From Sphingobacterium sp. N143 (GTDB lineage Bacteria; Bacteroidota; Bacteroidia; Sphingobacteriales; Sphingobacteriaceae), in assembly GCF_030325625.1 (NCBI RefSeq), contig NZ_JACAIS010000014.1, forward strand, positions 1-64,000: a stretch of 64,000 bases of DNA, written 5' to 3'. Under the pieces are notes generated by a model. It did not search any database. It was not told the DNA's origin and saw nothing but the letters and a program-made list of their open reading frames with translations. Positions 9,763 through 18,532 of the stretch are shown one piece after another; position 1 is the first letter of the stretch; every line of letters begins with the position of its first letter. A program made the translations under genes and the position numbers.

Positions 9763-10284
9763 TTATTCTGTTTTAGCTTTTAAATGATCAATCAATTCAT
9801 CCACCTTAGCTTCATCCAAGTTCTCATAGAAGGTATATTCAGGCCCAATCTGTAGTACCGGACCAAAACCACAGGCTGCCAAACATTCCACTCCACGCCA
9901 AGAAAAAAGCCCGTCCGCCGTTACCCCCCCCTCTTTTACCCCTAACTTCTGCTCCAGGTGGTTCATTATACGTTCAGCACCGACCAAACAGCAGGGACCT
10001 GTACGGCAAATTTCCAGGACGTACTTCCCTTTGGGCTCCAACAGAAACATGGTATAGAACGTTGCCACTTCATAAACCTCAATGGGTAATATATTTAAGT
10101 ACAAAGCCACTTTTTCCATGGCATCAGCACTCACCCACCCAAATTCTGCTTGGACTAAATGCAAAATGGGCAATAGTCCAGATTTTTGCTTTCCATCCGG
10201 ATAACGGCTCACTACGTCTCCAAACTTGGCCAGCAATTCTGGAGAAAACGTTACATTTTCATTATGTTGTTTTACACTAAGCAT
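9763..10284 (-). CDS. nuoE: NADH-quinone oxidoreductase subunit E ([2Fe-2S] N1a)
   Basis: Thioredoxin-fold [2Fe-2S] subunit of the NADH dehydrogenase module, 173 residues. The four cluster ligands are visible as the pairs in CRTGPCCLVGAERI and GVECLAACGFGPVLQ. Its start overlaps the end of nuoD by 8 nt and its stop is one base from nuoF, so the gene is tightly coupled in the operon. Confidence 0.96.
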   Translation of the reverse strand: MLSVKQHNENVTFSPELLAKFGDVVSRYPDGKQKSGLLPILHLVQAEFGWVSADAMEKVALYLNILPIEVYEVATFYTMFLLEPKGKYVLEICRTGPCCLVGAERIMNHLEQKLGVKEGGVTADGLFSWRGVECLAACGFGPVLQIGPEYTFYENLDEAKVDELIDHLKAKTE

Positions 10285-11512
10285 CTAATTCTCCTGCTAT
10301 AACGTTAAGACTACTCATATTTATAATTGCATCTGAAATCAACATCCCCGCACTCATTGGCGCAAATAGCTGATAGTTGACAAAAGAAGGTCGCCTAAAG
10401 TGCAGACGATAGGGAGAACGCCCACCGTCATGGATCAAATAAAAACCAAGTTCTCCATTTGCCCCCTCCACTGCATGGTACACCTCCGCTTTGGGCGTAT
10501 CAACTTCTCCCATGACAATCTTGAAGTGGTAGATCAGCGCCTCCATATTGGTATATACCTGTTCCTTTGGCGGCAAGTAAAAATCTGGCACTTCCGCATG
10601 GAAAACACCTTTTGGTTCTTTTTCAATCTTTTCCAGCGCTTGTTCTATAATACGCAGCGACTGCCACATCTCTTCATTGCGGACCATAAAACGATCGTAC
10701 ACATCTCCTGTTGTCCCAACAGGTACATCAAAATCAAATTCCTCATAAGAGCAATATGGATTTTGGGCCCTGACATCATAATCCACACCAGTTGCCCGAA
10801 GAATAGGTCCAGACCAGCCATAATCCAAAGCCTCTTCCTGACTCACTGCCGCAACACCAGAAGTACGCTCGATGAAAATCCGGTTCCGAACAAACATTTC
10901 CTCAAACTCTTTCAACACCGGCGGATAACGTTTCAAAAATTCACGGATCTTTGCAAAAGCTGTTGCATTAAAATCTCGTTCAAAACCGCCTATACGACCA
11001 ATATTAGTGGTCAACCGTGCCCCACAGATTTCTTCAAAGATCTCATAGATAAATTCACGTTCCTGCATCACATACAGGAAGCCAGAGAAAGCCCCTGTAT
11101 CAACACCCAGAATCCCGTTACAAATAATATGATCTGCGATACGGGCAAGCTCCATCACAATGACCCGCATATATTGCACCCGTTTAGGGATTTCTATCTT
11201 CAGCAGCTTCTCAACCGTCATATGCCAGCCCATGTTATTAATCGGAGCCGAGCAATAATTTAAACGGTCGGTCAATGGAGTAATCTGATAAAATGGCCTA
11301 TGTTCGGCGATTTTCTCAAATGCTCGATGAATGTAACCAATAGTAGATACCCCACTAACAATACGTTCCCCATCAATCTGCACCACATTCTGGAACACAC
11401 CATGAGTAGCAGGGTGAGTCGGGCCAATATTCAGGGTAATTAATTCATCCTGCGGATCATTATCTTCAAAAACAGGCTGATTAGCTGTCATCTTGCTTAT
11501 AAACTCACTCAT
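10277..11512 (-). CDS. nuoD: NADH-quinone oxidoreductase subunit D (49 kDa)
   Basis: Subunit that shares the quinone-reduction site with NuoB and is related to the large subunit of [NiFe] hydrogenases. The 411-residue protein shows LNIGPTHPATHGVFQ near residue 27, ending in the conserved quinone-site histidine loop, then IGYIHRAFEKIAEHR and the C-terminal signature MSAGMLISDAIINMSSLNVIAGELD-type end. It is a separate gene from nuoC rather than a CD fusion. It overlaps nuoE by 8 nt. Confidence 0.96.
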   Translation of the reverse strand: MSEFISKMTANQPVFEDNDPQDELITLNIGPTHPATHGVFQNVVQIDGERIVSGVSTIGYIHRAFEKIAEHRPFYQITPLTDRLNYCSAPINNMGWHMTVEKLLKIEIPKRVQYMRVIVMELARIADHIICNGILGVDTGAFSGFLYVMQEREFIYEIFEEICGARLTTNIGRIGGFERDFNATAFAKIREFLKRYPPVLKEFEEMFVRNRIFIERTSGVAAVSQEEALDYGWSGPILRATGVDYDVRAQNPYCSYEEFDFDVPVGTTGDVYDRFMVRNEEMWQSLRIIEQALEKIEKEPKGVFHAEVPDFYLPPKEQVYTNMEALIYHFKIVMGEVDTPKAEVYHAVEGANGELGFYLIHDGGRSPYRLHFRRPSFVNYQLFAPMSAGMLISDAIINMSSLNVIAGELDA

Positions 11513-11522
11513 ATCATATAAA

Positions 11523-12017
11523 TTAACGGCCGAAATACAAATCTTTCTTATCTACTCGATTCGGGTCTTCCAACGGATATTCCTTACGCATCGGGAACAC
11601 TTCCATCTCGTCAACATTTAAAATCCTTCTTAAATCTGGATGGCCAATAAAATTCACACCAAAGAAATCAAATGTCTCACGCTCCATCCAGTTGGCCCCT
11701 TTCCAAACAACGGTCGCTGAAGGAATCTCAGGATTCGGGCCATATAAGAAGACCTTGACGCGTATCCGGACATTATGAATAAGACTATGAATATGGTAAA
11801 CCACGGCAAACTCTTTTTCGAGATGCGGGTAATGCACCGCTGTAATATCTGTAAGATGAATAAATTGCAATTCACTAGCTGTCTTCAAAAAACGAAGCAC
11901 TTCTATTACATCTTCAACGTCCACCACAATCGTCAGTAAGCCATGGGCATCCGGAACTTCTACGACTTTCGCAGGAAAATTTCCCTGAAGTTTCTCCAAT
12001 AAAATACTGTTCTCCAT
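11523..12017 (-). CDS. nuoC: NADH-quinone oxidoreductase subunit C (30 kDa)
   Basis: Peripheral-arm scaffold subunit with no cofactor. The 164-residue length is typical of the unfused form. The family signature is seen as WKGANWMERETFDFFGVNF followed by GHPDLRRIL and the C-terminal FPMRKEYPLED. It lies between nuoB (3 nt) and nuoD (10 nt). Confidence 0.96.
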   Translation of the reverse strand: MENSILLEKLQGNFPAKVVEVPDAHGLLTIVVDVEDVIEVLRFLKTASELQFIHLTDITAVHYPHLEKEFAVVYHIHSLIHNVRIRVKVFLYGPNPEIPSATVVWKGANWMERETFDFFGVNFIGHPDLRRILNVDEMEVFPMRKEYPLEDPNRVDKKDLYFGR

Positions 12018-12020
12018 CCG

Positions 12021-12572
12021 TTATTTATTTGTATGTATGCCGTACTTCTCCAACAATGCTTTATATTCAGGGGTATTTCGTCTGTTTAAGGATTCATTTT
12101 TAACAATTTCCTGTAAACGGAGGACACCATCCAAGATTGCCTCAGGGCGGGGCGGACAGCCCGGCACATATACATCCACAGGAATCACCTCATCAATCCC
12201 CTGTAAGACAGAGTAAGTATCAAAGATACCGCCACTGGAAGCACATGCCCCCACAGCAATCACCCAACGGGGTTCCGCCATCTGAATATACACCTGCCTG
12301 AGCACTGGCGCCATCTTCTTGGCAATGGTCCCCATCACCAACAACATATCTGCCTGCCGCGGGGAAAAACTGGGCCGCTCTGCTCCGAACCTGGCCAAAT
12401 CATAGGTAGACCCCATGGTAGCCATGAATTCAATACCACAGCACGATGTAGCAAATGGCAAAGGCCATAACGAATTAGCGCGGGCCAATCCAATCGCTTT
12501 ATCCAAACTTGTCGCAAAAAAACCTGCGCCTTCTACTCCCGGAGGAGCTTCTGCCAATTTTATATCACTCAT
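12021..12572 (-). CDS. nuoB: NADH-quinone oxidoreductase subunit B (cluster N2)
   Basis: Subunit binding the terminal [4Fe-4S] cluster N2 that reduces quinone. The 183-residue protein has the unusual tandem cysteines of the family in FATSCCGIEFMATMGS, a third ligand in GACASSGGIFD, and the fourth in VPGCPPRPEAILDGV. A gap of about 65 nt separates it from nuoA, the widest inside the operon, but no promoter or terminator is evident there. Confidence 0.97.
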   Translation of the reverse strand: MSDIKLAEAPPGVEGAGFFATSLDKAIGLARANSLWPLPFATSCCGIEFMATMGSTYDLARFGAERPSFSPRQADMLLVMGTIAKKMAPVLRQVYIQMAEPRWVIAVGACASSGGIFDTYSVLQGIDEVIPVDVYVPGCPPRPEAILDGVLRLQEIVKNESLNRRNTPEYKALLEKYGIHTNK

Positions 12573-12637
12573 GAAAAGACGATTTATAAAGGTTTAAGTA
12601 CAATTGGCCAAACACAGCCAATCGCTGAGGGATCATA

Positions 12638-13021
12638 TTAATCCCAGTTCAGTGCTTTTTTCTTAATGACATAGATAAAGCCCAATAAGAGCAATCCCAT
12701 GAAAATAAACATCTCGATTAAGCCTTGCAGGCCCATTTCCCTAAAATTGACTGCCCAAGGATACATAAAGATCACCTCGACATCAAAGATGACAAACAGG
12801 ATAGCCACCAAAAAATATTTAATCGAGAATGGCTGTCTCGCATTACCGACAACCTCAACCCCCGATTCAAATGCTCCAAGCTTATTTTCTGTCCGAACTT
12901 TTGGCCCGATTAAATGTGTAATAATTATGGTACCTACCCCAAATCCCACCGCTACGATAAGCTGTATGAATATAGGTAAGTAATCTATCGGCATACTATT
13001 GGCGTGCTCCATCTCTATCAA
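12638..13021 (-). CDS. nuoA: NADH-quinone oxidoreductase subunit A
   Basis: Three-helix membrane subunit of complex I and first gene of the nuo operon. The 127-residue protein has the NuoA signature YESGVE-like segment (here AFESGVEVVGNARQPFSIKY) and the conserved acidic helix FVIFDVEVIFMYPWA. I kept the first ATG (MIEMEHANS); MEHANS three codons later is equally possible. A -33/-7 promoter lies at 13044-13073, just upstream. Confidence 0.95.
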   Translation of the reverse strand: MIEMEHANSMPIDYLPIFIQLIVAVGFGVGTIIITHLIGPKVRTENKLGAFESGVEVVGNARQPFSIKYFLVAILFVIFDVEVIFMYPWAVNFREMGLQGLIEMFIFMGLLLLGFIYVIKKKALNWD

Positions 13022-13043
13022 AATTTATATTGGTAACTGTCTC

Positions 13044-13073
13044 TAAATATAGAGATTCCAAGACTAAATTCAA
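13044..13073 (-). promoter_or_regulatory. Promoter of the nuo operon
   Basis: On the minus strand a TTG (13073-13071) is followed after exactly 19 nt by TATATTTA (13051-13044), a 7-of-8 match to the Bacteroidota -7 element TANNTTTG. The predicted start is about 13037, some 16 nt before nuoA. A short inverted repeat, CTCTA-AATA-TAGAG (13041-13054), covers the -7 element and could be an operator. Confidence 0.55.
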
Positions 13074-13074
13074 A

Positions 13075-13107
13075 ACAAAAAAGGCGCAGATAATGTTACC
13101 TGCGCCT
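13075..13107 (-). terminator. Terminator of the Ton/TPR operon
   Basis: A perfect 8-bp stem, AGGCGCAG (13082-13089) with CTGCGCCT (13100-13107), is followed on the minus strand by a run of T residues (13081-13075). It lies 25 nt past the stop of the TPR gene and separates that operon from the nuo promoter. Confidence 0.88.
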
Positions 13108-13131
13108 AATTTAGAATGATTTTAGTTAAGC

Positions 13132-14985
13132 TTATTTTAAAGCCTCTAAGTATCCTTGAACAGCCTCATTTGCCGGATCAAGTTCTATTACTTTTTGGAA
13201 ATTAGTCTTCGCTTGTGGGTTTTCCGCTTTAATAAGGTGGAAAAGGCCAATATAAGTATATGCATCAATTAAATATGCTTTGTTCTTTTCTTGCGTACCA
13301 CGCTGATTGATGGTTTCAATCAATTTTTGGAACGGCGCCACGAAATCACCTGTTGGTTGCTCCAAATTATCAGCACCCAACGCAGAAAAAGCTTTATAAT
13401 ACAGCGCATTGATCAAGTACTTATCTTGTGCTTCTTTATTATCAGTAGTTTCTATAATTGTTAGCTCAGTTTGTGCTTTCTCAAAATTAGCAATAGCTCC
13501 ATTTCTTAGCTCCTGGTTAACGTAGTTACCTTCAGCATCTTTACTTCCACTATCTTTTTTGAAACCAATTTGGTAATTACCTTCACCTGCATAGTAGTGA
13601 GAATCGAAATAGTAAGGTGAATCTTTATATTGACCTACAAGTTCAAACAAAGAAACTGCCGTTTGCAATTCTTGGTCTTGGTATTTCGCAAAAGCCAATT
13701 CAGCAACTTCAGCTAGCAATTCTTTGTCACCTTCAATTGCTTTCTTAATATTTGCAATACCCTTTTGAATGTTTGCCTCATTTTCAGGAGTCACAGCTGG
13801 AGCAGTTGCCACAGCTGCACTATCAACAGCAGTTGTAGCGCTATCAACAGCAGTAGCGGTACTGTCAGCACCAGCAGCTGCAGTCGGAGCCACAGCTTTT
13901 GGACTATTAGCCGCAATTTGAGACATACCTAAGTACATATAATCCAAAGGAATCACACGGTCTTTCTCCATTTTGCTGAACATCAAATCCAAGTATTCCA
14001 TTGCTTTTGGATAATCTTTGGCACTTTGAAATGCAATATAACCTAGGTAACGGTAGATTTTTGGATCCACATCCGGATTTTTCGCCAATTCTTCTGATAC
14101 AGTCTTCAACTCATCATACTGACGCGCATAAACCAAGAAGTCTGCATAACGGATTTTTGCTTCCAAGGTATTATCACCCGCAACCTCTAAATATTTTTTG
14201 TATTGCTCAACACCTTTTTTGTTCAGCTCCACATATTTCTCATCTGATGTACCAGGAGCTTTCGACCATTGATAATAAGTCTCTGCCAATTCACGGTAAG
14301 TAGGTGCATAAGTTGGTGTTTCAGCAGCAACAGCCTCTAATTGCGTAACGGCTTCATCATAAGCCTGAGCACCACGTACAATGACAGCCTGACCTACTTT
14401 CGCCTGTACCGAATTTGGATCGATGTCCATCGCCTCACCATAACTAGTGTAGGCCAAAGAACCTTCTTTCAACCCGCGGTAAGCATCACCTAATGCCAAA
14501 GGAATAGCAATATCCTTTTTGTTTTTTTCCTTCGCTTGGGTCAAATATTCCAAAGCTTTTGCATAATCCGGCTCTGGTGTATTAATATATGCACGACCGA
14601 TTTCCAATAACGGTTCGTAATCTTTCTTACCCAATTTCGCAGTTGCTAAAGCAAACTTAGATTCAGCGCCAGCTTTATCTTTTTTCATTAAGTCAACATA
14701 ACCCAAACCAACATTGTTGATCGTTGCTTTTGGATCATTAGTCAAACCTTGGTTGAAAATCGCAGCCGCAGAATCCGCTCTGTCGTTTACCAAATAAATT
14801 TGACCCAAATAGAAATAATTATCTCCATTCTTAGGTTGCTTACTCACTAATTTTTGAAGAATAGTTTTCGCTTTACCATAGTTTTCAGCCTCGATGGCCG
14901 CTCTAGCATCTTTCAAACTCTGTGCACTTACTGTGCCCACAGTTCCAGCCAATAAAAGACTAAATAATAATTTACTGTTTGTCAT
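13132..14985 (-). CDS. Exported TPR-repeat protein at the end of the Ton operon
   Basis: A 617-residue protein with a Sec signal peptide (MTNSKLLFSLLLAGTVGTVSA) and repeated helical TPR units from about residue 20 to 360 and again in the last 200 residues. Between them, near residues 365-405, lies a low-complexity linker rich in Ala, Thr, Val and Ser-Asp (ADSTATAVDSATTAVDS type). It probably acts in the periplasm as a protein-binding scaffold. It is the last gene after exbB-exbD-exbD-tonB and the PstS-like gene, and is followed by a strong terminator, so a role linked to Ton-dependent transport is inferred. Exact function is unknown. Confidence 0.85.
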   Translation of the reverse strand: MTNSKLLFSLLLAGTVGTVSAQSLKDARAAIEAENYGKAKTILQKLVSKQPKNGDNYFYLGQIYLVNDRADSAAAIFNQGLTNDPKATINNVGLGYVDLMKKDKAGAESKFALATAKLGKKDYEPLLEIGRAYINTPEPDYAKALEYLTQAKEKNKKDIAIPLALGDAYRGLKEGSLAYTSYGEAMDIDPNSVQAKVGQAVIVRGAQAYDEAVTQLEAVAAETPTYAPTYRELAETYYQWSKAPGTSDEKYVELNKKGVEQYKKYLEVAGDNTLEAKIRYADFLVYARQYDELKTVSEELAKNPDVDPKIYRYLGYIAFQSAKDYPKAMEYLDLMFSKMEKDRVIPLDYMYLGMSQIAANSPKAVAPTAAAGADSTATAVDSATTAVDSAAVATAPAVTPENEANIQKGIANIKKAIEGDKELLAEVAELAFAKYQDQELQTAVSLFELVGQYKDSPYYFDSHYYAGEGNYQIGFKKDSGSKDAEGNYVNQELRNGAIANFEKAQTELTIIETTDNKEAQDKYLINALYYKAFSALGADNLEQPTGDFVAPFQKLIETINQRGTQEKNKAYLIDAYTYIGLFHLIKAENPQAKTNFQKVIELDPANEAVQGYLEALK

Positions 14986-15010
14986 AATCTATTTTTGTAC
15001 TATTTATTAT

Positions 15011-15937
15011 CTATTTAATATAACTTTCATCTCTAATAATGATCTCACGTCCAGGCATTGTAGCAGGCACCAATCCTGCCTTTAAAACAATACGTTGTCC
15101 CCGATCTCCCGTCAAAAAAGCGCTGAAGCCTAAACCTAATCCCATATTAGGTTGATAATTCATAATATAAACCGGTCTTATAAACGGATACACACCGTCG
15201 GCAATAGTTGACTGTGATGGCTTATAAAAATGTGCCTTATCTACACCTTCACTAACATTTTCGATGCTCAATGTACGAATTTTATCCAATAAATTCGAAT
15301 TTTTTTCAACTGCTTTCAGATACCAATTATAACCAATAACCCCTACTGCATCAGCATGCTCACTAACATACTGCATCACCTCTGCGTTATCCTTCATCGC
15401 TGAAACAGCTTTTGGATCCAGTTTGGCAAGCTTGAAATAATCCTTCAAGTAACGCAAAGTACTTGAATTGGCATTGTCAAAGATCAAGCGCTTTCCAGCT
15501 AAATTACCTTCCAACAAAGACTTAACGTCTTTTTGAGGTATTATAGTATCTGTACTGCTGCGATTATTAATCAATACCACAGCATCGGATGCCATTTGAA
15601 AGATTTTGGGCTGAATACCACGCTTCTTAAAATAGCTATCCTCTTGCGTTGTCAATTTTCTGGTCAGCACGACAACATAGGCCGAATCCGACAGCAGGGC
15701 ATTGACTGCCCGGATCTCCGGCCTTGCCATAATCTCAAGACTGGAATTTGGATAGGAACTCTCAAATACATCCGCAGACTCCTGAATAACAGGTAGCAAA
15801 GTCTGGTCAACCAAAACCGGCAACTTCCCTGTCAGAATATCTTCACTCCCCTTGTTGTTCTTTGTTTTATTTTTGCAAGAAACAATCGCTCCTGCACCAA
15901 TCACAAGCATCACAAGAATTACACTATATTTTCTCAT
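15011..15937 (-). CDS. PstS-like substrate-binding lipoprotein
   Basis: Lipoprotein of about 308 residues resembling the phosphate-binding PstS family (periplasmic binding protein type II). I chose the ATG at 15937 because it gives a compact signal peptide, MRKYSVILVMLVIGAGAIVS, with the lipobox cysteine at residue 21; an in-frame ATG lies 24 nt earlier. The PstS-like core includes VIGYNWYLKAVE and the YPFIRPVYIMNY segment typical of the family. No pstC, pstA or pstB is nearby. Instead the gene sits between tonB plus a small membrane protein and a TPR gene, so a non-transport, envelope role is possible. Ligand unknown. Confidence 0.82.
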   Translation of the reverse strand: MRKYSVILVMLVIGAGAIVSCKNKTKNNKGSEDILTGKLPVLVDQTLLPVIQESADVFESSYPNSSLEIMARPEIRAVNALLSDSAYVVVLTRKLTTQEDSYFKKRGIQPKIFQMASDAVVLINNRSSTDTIIPQKDVKSLLEGNLAGKRLIFDNANSSTLRYLKDYFKLAKLDPKAVSAMKDNAEVMQYVSEHADAVGVIGYNWYLKAVEKNSNLLDKIRTLSIENVSEGVDKAHFYKPSQSTIADGVYPFIRPVYIMNYQPNMGLGLGFSAFLTGDRGQRIVLKAGLVPATMPGREIIIRDESYIK

Positions 15938-16024
15938 ACGGTACATCATACAATAGGACAATTTAATAAAAGAATAGTTTAATTTTTGAAGAGAGTTAAT
16001 TGGAATCTAAAAAGGTAGCGAAAG

Positions 16025-16264
16025 CTAATTAAAATTATTTTGCCATAAGCGCACAAAACGCATAAAAGAGTATAGGATCAACACGACACCAAAAATGGTC
16101 TTATACGTAGGGTTGATCTCAATGGGGAAATTATCCCAGAAAATGATCAATAAGCCTAAGACAAAATAAAAAGCAAACATAAATAGTCCTAAAATAGACA
16201 GAAATCGCTTTAGAGGCGATTTCTGTCTGTAATTAGAATTATTCTTCGAATTAAAATCTGTCAT
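16025..16264 (-). CDS. Small two-helix membrane protein of the Ton operon
   Basis: A 79-residue protein with a polar, Asn/Lys-rich N-terminus and two predicted membrane helices (about residues 22-43 and 52-70). It starts one base after tonB ends, so it is certainly in the same transcript, and precedes the PstS-like gene. I do not recognise a family. Its size and place suggest an accessory part of the Ton complex or of the PstS-like/TPR module. Confidence 0.75.
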   Translation of the reverse strand: MTDFNSKNNSNYRQKSPLKRFLSILGLFMFAFYFVLGLLIIFWDNFPIEINPTYKTIFGVVLILYSFMRFVRLWQNNFN

Positions 16265-16265
16265 T

Positions 16266-17156
16266 TTAATTTTGAATAGTATTCAAACGAATCGGCAAAG
16301 TATAAGCGACACGAACAGGACGACCATTCTGAATACCTGGTTTCCATTTCTTCGCTTTCTTCAACAGCTTAACAGCTGCATCACCTGTACCGTATTTCAA
16401 ATCACGTTTCACGTTGATATCAGTCAAACTACCATCTTTCTCCACCACGAAGGAAACTTCAACAACACCGTTGATTCCGTTTTCCAATGCAGCAGCAGGA
16501 TAATCATAGTTATTAGAAATCCACGACATAAACGCCTTCATTCCACCGATCGGTGTAGGATTCACCTCTACCGCAGTAAAGATCTCATTACCATTCGGAT
16601 CTCCATTCGGATCTCCTTTTTTGGCGCCCGTGATAGCACCATCTTGTTTCTTTGAACCGAACTCACCACGTGCAACTGATGTACCTGTTGGGCTACCCTT
16701 CAAGGTAATACGTGCCGGAGTTTTATTTTGGTCTTTCAGTTCTTCCTGAGAAGCAACTTCTTCAACAACCTTGTTGGCCGGAGCTACTTTAGGCTCAGGG
16801 AAACGTACCAAATCCTCTTTTGGCACATCCATAGCCACTTGTTGAGGCTTTTCTTCCGGCTCTGGCGGAAGAGGTTCTTCTTCTGGTGGTTCTGGTGGTT
16901 TGATTTCTTCAAGGTCTTCCAAAGTAACTTCCGTTACCGCTGGAGGTGCTTCAACCGGTTTTTTCGGAAAAATTTTGTCTCCGAAAAGACGAAGAAGACT
17001 CATCAGAACCACAAAGCCGATCACGACCAAAAGTCCTCTGTTCGTCGCTTTAGGCGCAAGCTTACGAAGCTCGTAAGCTCCATATTCTTTGTTGCGGCCC
17101 TGAAAAACGACGTCAAGCCATTCTTTCTTAAAAATATCTAATTTTGACCCTATCAT
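16266..17156 (-). CDS. tonB: TonB energy transducer
   Basis: Inner-membrane-anchored protein that carries energy from ExbB-ExbD to outer-membrane receptors. The 296 residues show a cytoplasmic head, one membrane helix (about residues 38-58), a Pro/Glu-rich periplasmic spacer (KPPEPPEEEPLPPEPEEKP) and a C-terminal TonB domain with VVEVSFVVEKDGSL and the terminal VRVAYTLPIRL strand. The cytoplasmic head has the Bacteroidota-type NKEYGAYELR motif. It follows exbD by about 31 nt. Confidence 0.94.
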   Translation of the reverse strand: MIGSKLDIFKKEWLDVVFQGRNKEYGAYELRKLAPKATNRGLLVVIGFVVLMSLLRLFGDKIFPKKPVEAPPAVTEVTLEDLEEIKPPEPPEEEPLPPEPEEKPQQVAMDVPKEDLVRFPEPKVAPANKVVEEVASQEELKDQNKTPARITLKGSPTGTSVARGEFGSKKQDGAITGAKKGDPNGDPNGNEIFTAVEVNPTPIGGMKAFMSWISNNYDYPAAALENGINGVVEVSFVVEKDGSLTDINVKRDLKYGTGDAAVKLLKKAKKWKPGIQNGRPVRVAYTLPIRLNTIQN

Positions 17157-17187
17157 ATTATTTTAGTTTTTCGTGTCAATCTAATAA

Positions 17188-17745
17188 CTAATCATTATAG
17201 ATATTGTCACGTTTTAACACTTCCACTTCCTCTGGACTGATCTTACCGATCATATAACGCTTAACGTCAACAATTTTCATCTCATCAAGAATATCAACAA
17301 GATTACGTTGTGTACATTTTTCGCTAGGTCTGATGATTACGATCATGTCTTTACCGCCAGAAACTCGAGGTACATATGCTTTTTTCTCCATCAAAACCTT
17401 ACGGATACCATCTGCACCATAACCAGCAACAGTCGGACCTTCGATAGGTTTGGCAACTTGACCATATATCCAAGAGACTTTATTGTCAGAACCCAATAAA
17501 ACTGTAAGGGAGCGATTGTCTGCTGTAAGCAAGTCATCATTTTGCTCTTCTTTAATTTTATTTTTGTCTGGCATGGCCACATCCATAGCTTGTGGTTTAT
17601 TTAAGGACGTGGTCAACATGAAGAAGGTAATCAACAAGAAGGCCAAATCCACCATGGCTGTAAGGTCGACCTTACCCCCATTTTTCTTGGATCTTACTTT
17701 CCCGCCTTTGCCTTGTTTACCACTGTCCTGATTTAATTCTGCCAT
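17188..17745 (-). CDS. exbD: ExbD-family biopolymer transport protein (second copy)
   Basis: Stator-associated protein of the Ton motor with one N-terminal membrane helix. The 185-residue protein has the ExbD signature KVDLTAMVDLAFLLITFFML, where the aspartate inside the helix is the proton-carrying residue. The periplasmic domain is longer than the usual 130-140-residue ExbD. It is the second of two adjacent, clearly different exbD genes and lies 24 nt after the first. Confidence 0.92.
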   Translation of the reverse strand: MAELNQDSGKQGKGGKVRSKKNGGKVDLTAMVDLAFLLITFFMLTTSLNKPQAMDVAMPDKNKIKEEQNDDLLTADNRSLTVLLGSDNKVSWIYGQVAKPIEGPTVAGYGADGIRKVLMEKKAYVPRVSGGKDMIVIIRPSEKCTQRNLVDILDEMKIVDVKRYMIGKISPEEVEVLKRDNIYND

Positions 17746-17769
17746 TGTTTGTTCTTATTAAATCGTCAA

Positions 17770-18432
17770 TTATTTATCCTCAGCACGCATGCCTGTTATG
17801 AAACTAAACTTATTTTGCTTTTGATTACGCAACGTTTCAATAACTAAATTAACCGAAGGATATTTTTCATTCGCATCTGCTTTGATAGCCATTTTCAAAG
17901 GACCAGGATGCACGAAGTTTTTATCGGCAGATTCCTTTTCCTTGTTTACTTCCTCAGCGGCAAGACGCGTGTTTTGAACCCAGTAATACAACTCATTGGA
18001 CGTATTCTCTGTACTATCGATTGGAATACCAGTTTGCAATCCTGGTTCATTACGCTTACCCGCGTCCAATGCCAACAATCCTTTTAGTTTAGACATTGGT
18101 ACACCAAAGTTTTCCATCAACTTGAAGTGATCATAGTCCTCTTGTGAAAAGCCAATGCCATATTTTGCAGACATTCTTTCTAATGCTTTTACGCGAACCT
18201 GTTGATCAGTTGTACCGAAGAAAACTTTACCGTTATCCCCTATCGTGATCATACCGACATTTGAATCCGGTAACTTATCTTTCGTAGTTGATGCTGGGGT
18301 ATCCACCGTCAATGCTTCCGGTTGGCGCGCAGTCGCCGTTAAGACGAAGAACGTAAGCAGCAAGAACGATACGTCACACATCGCTGTCATGTCGATCGAC
18401 GTACTGGCTCTTTTTACTTTTGCTTTACCCAT
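17770..18432 (-). CDS. exbD: ExbD-family biopolymer transport protein (first copy)
   Basis: ExbD homologue of 220 residues with the helix TSIDMTAMCDVSFLLLTFFV containing the conserved aspartate. Its periplasmic domain carries an insertion of roughly 60 residues compared with standard ExbD. Sequence similarity to the second copy is concentrated in the N-terminal helix, so the pair probably forms a heteromeric stator element, as known for Bacteroidota Ton systems with two ExbD proteins. It follows exbB by about 100 nt. Confidence 0.92.
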   Translation of the reverse strand: MGKAKVKRASTSIDMTAMCDVSFLLLTFFVLTATARQPEALTVDTPASTTKDKLPDSNVGMITIGDNGKVFFGTTDQQVRVKALERMSAKYGIGFSQEDYDHFKLMENFGVPMSKLKGLLALDAGKRNEPGLQTGIPIDSTENTSNELYYWVQNTRLAAEEVNKEKESADKNFVHPGPLKMAIKADANEKYPSVNLVIETLRNQKQNKFSFITGMRAEDK

Positions 18433-18532
18433 TTTAAATTCTTCTTTTTAAATTAAAACTCAATCTTCTATCCCATGATGCTTTCAATCTTTGATTTCCA
18501 TAAATTAAAATCAAAAATTTCCATCACGGTTC

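Noticed and set aside
10400..11263. A long (287-codon) plus-strand open frame
   Set aside because: It is exactly antisense to nuoD and has the composition of a shadow frame (rich in His, Cys, Ile).
15011..15937. Calling the PstS-like protein a phosphate ABC-transporter subunit
   Set aside because: No permease or ATPase gene is nearby and the operon is a Ton operon, so the transport label is not supported.
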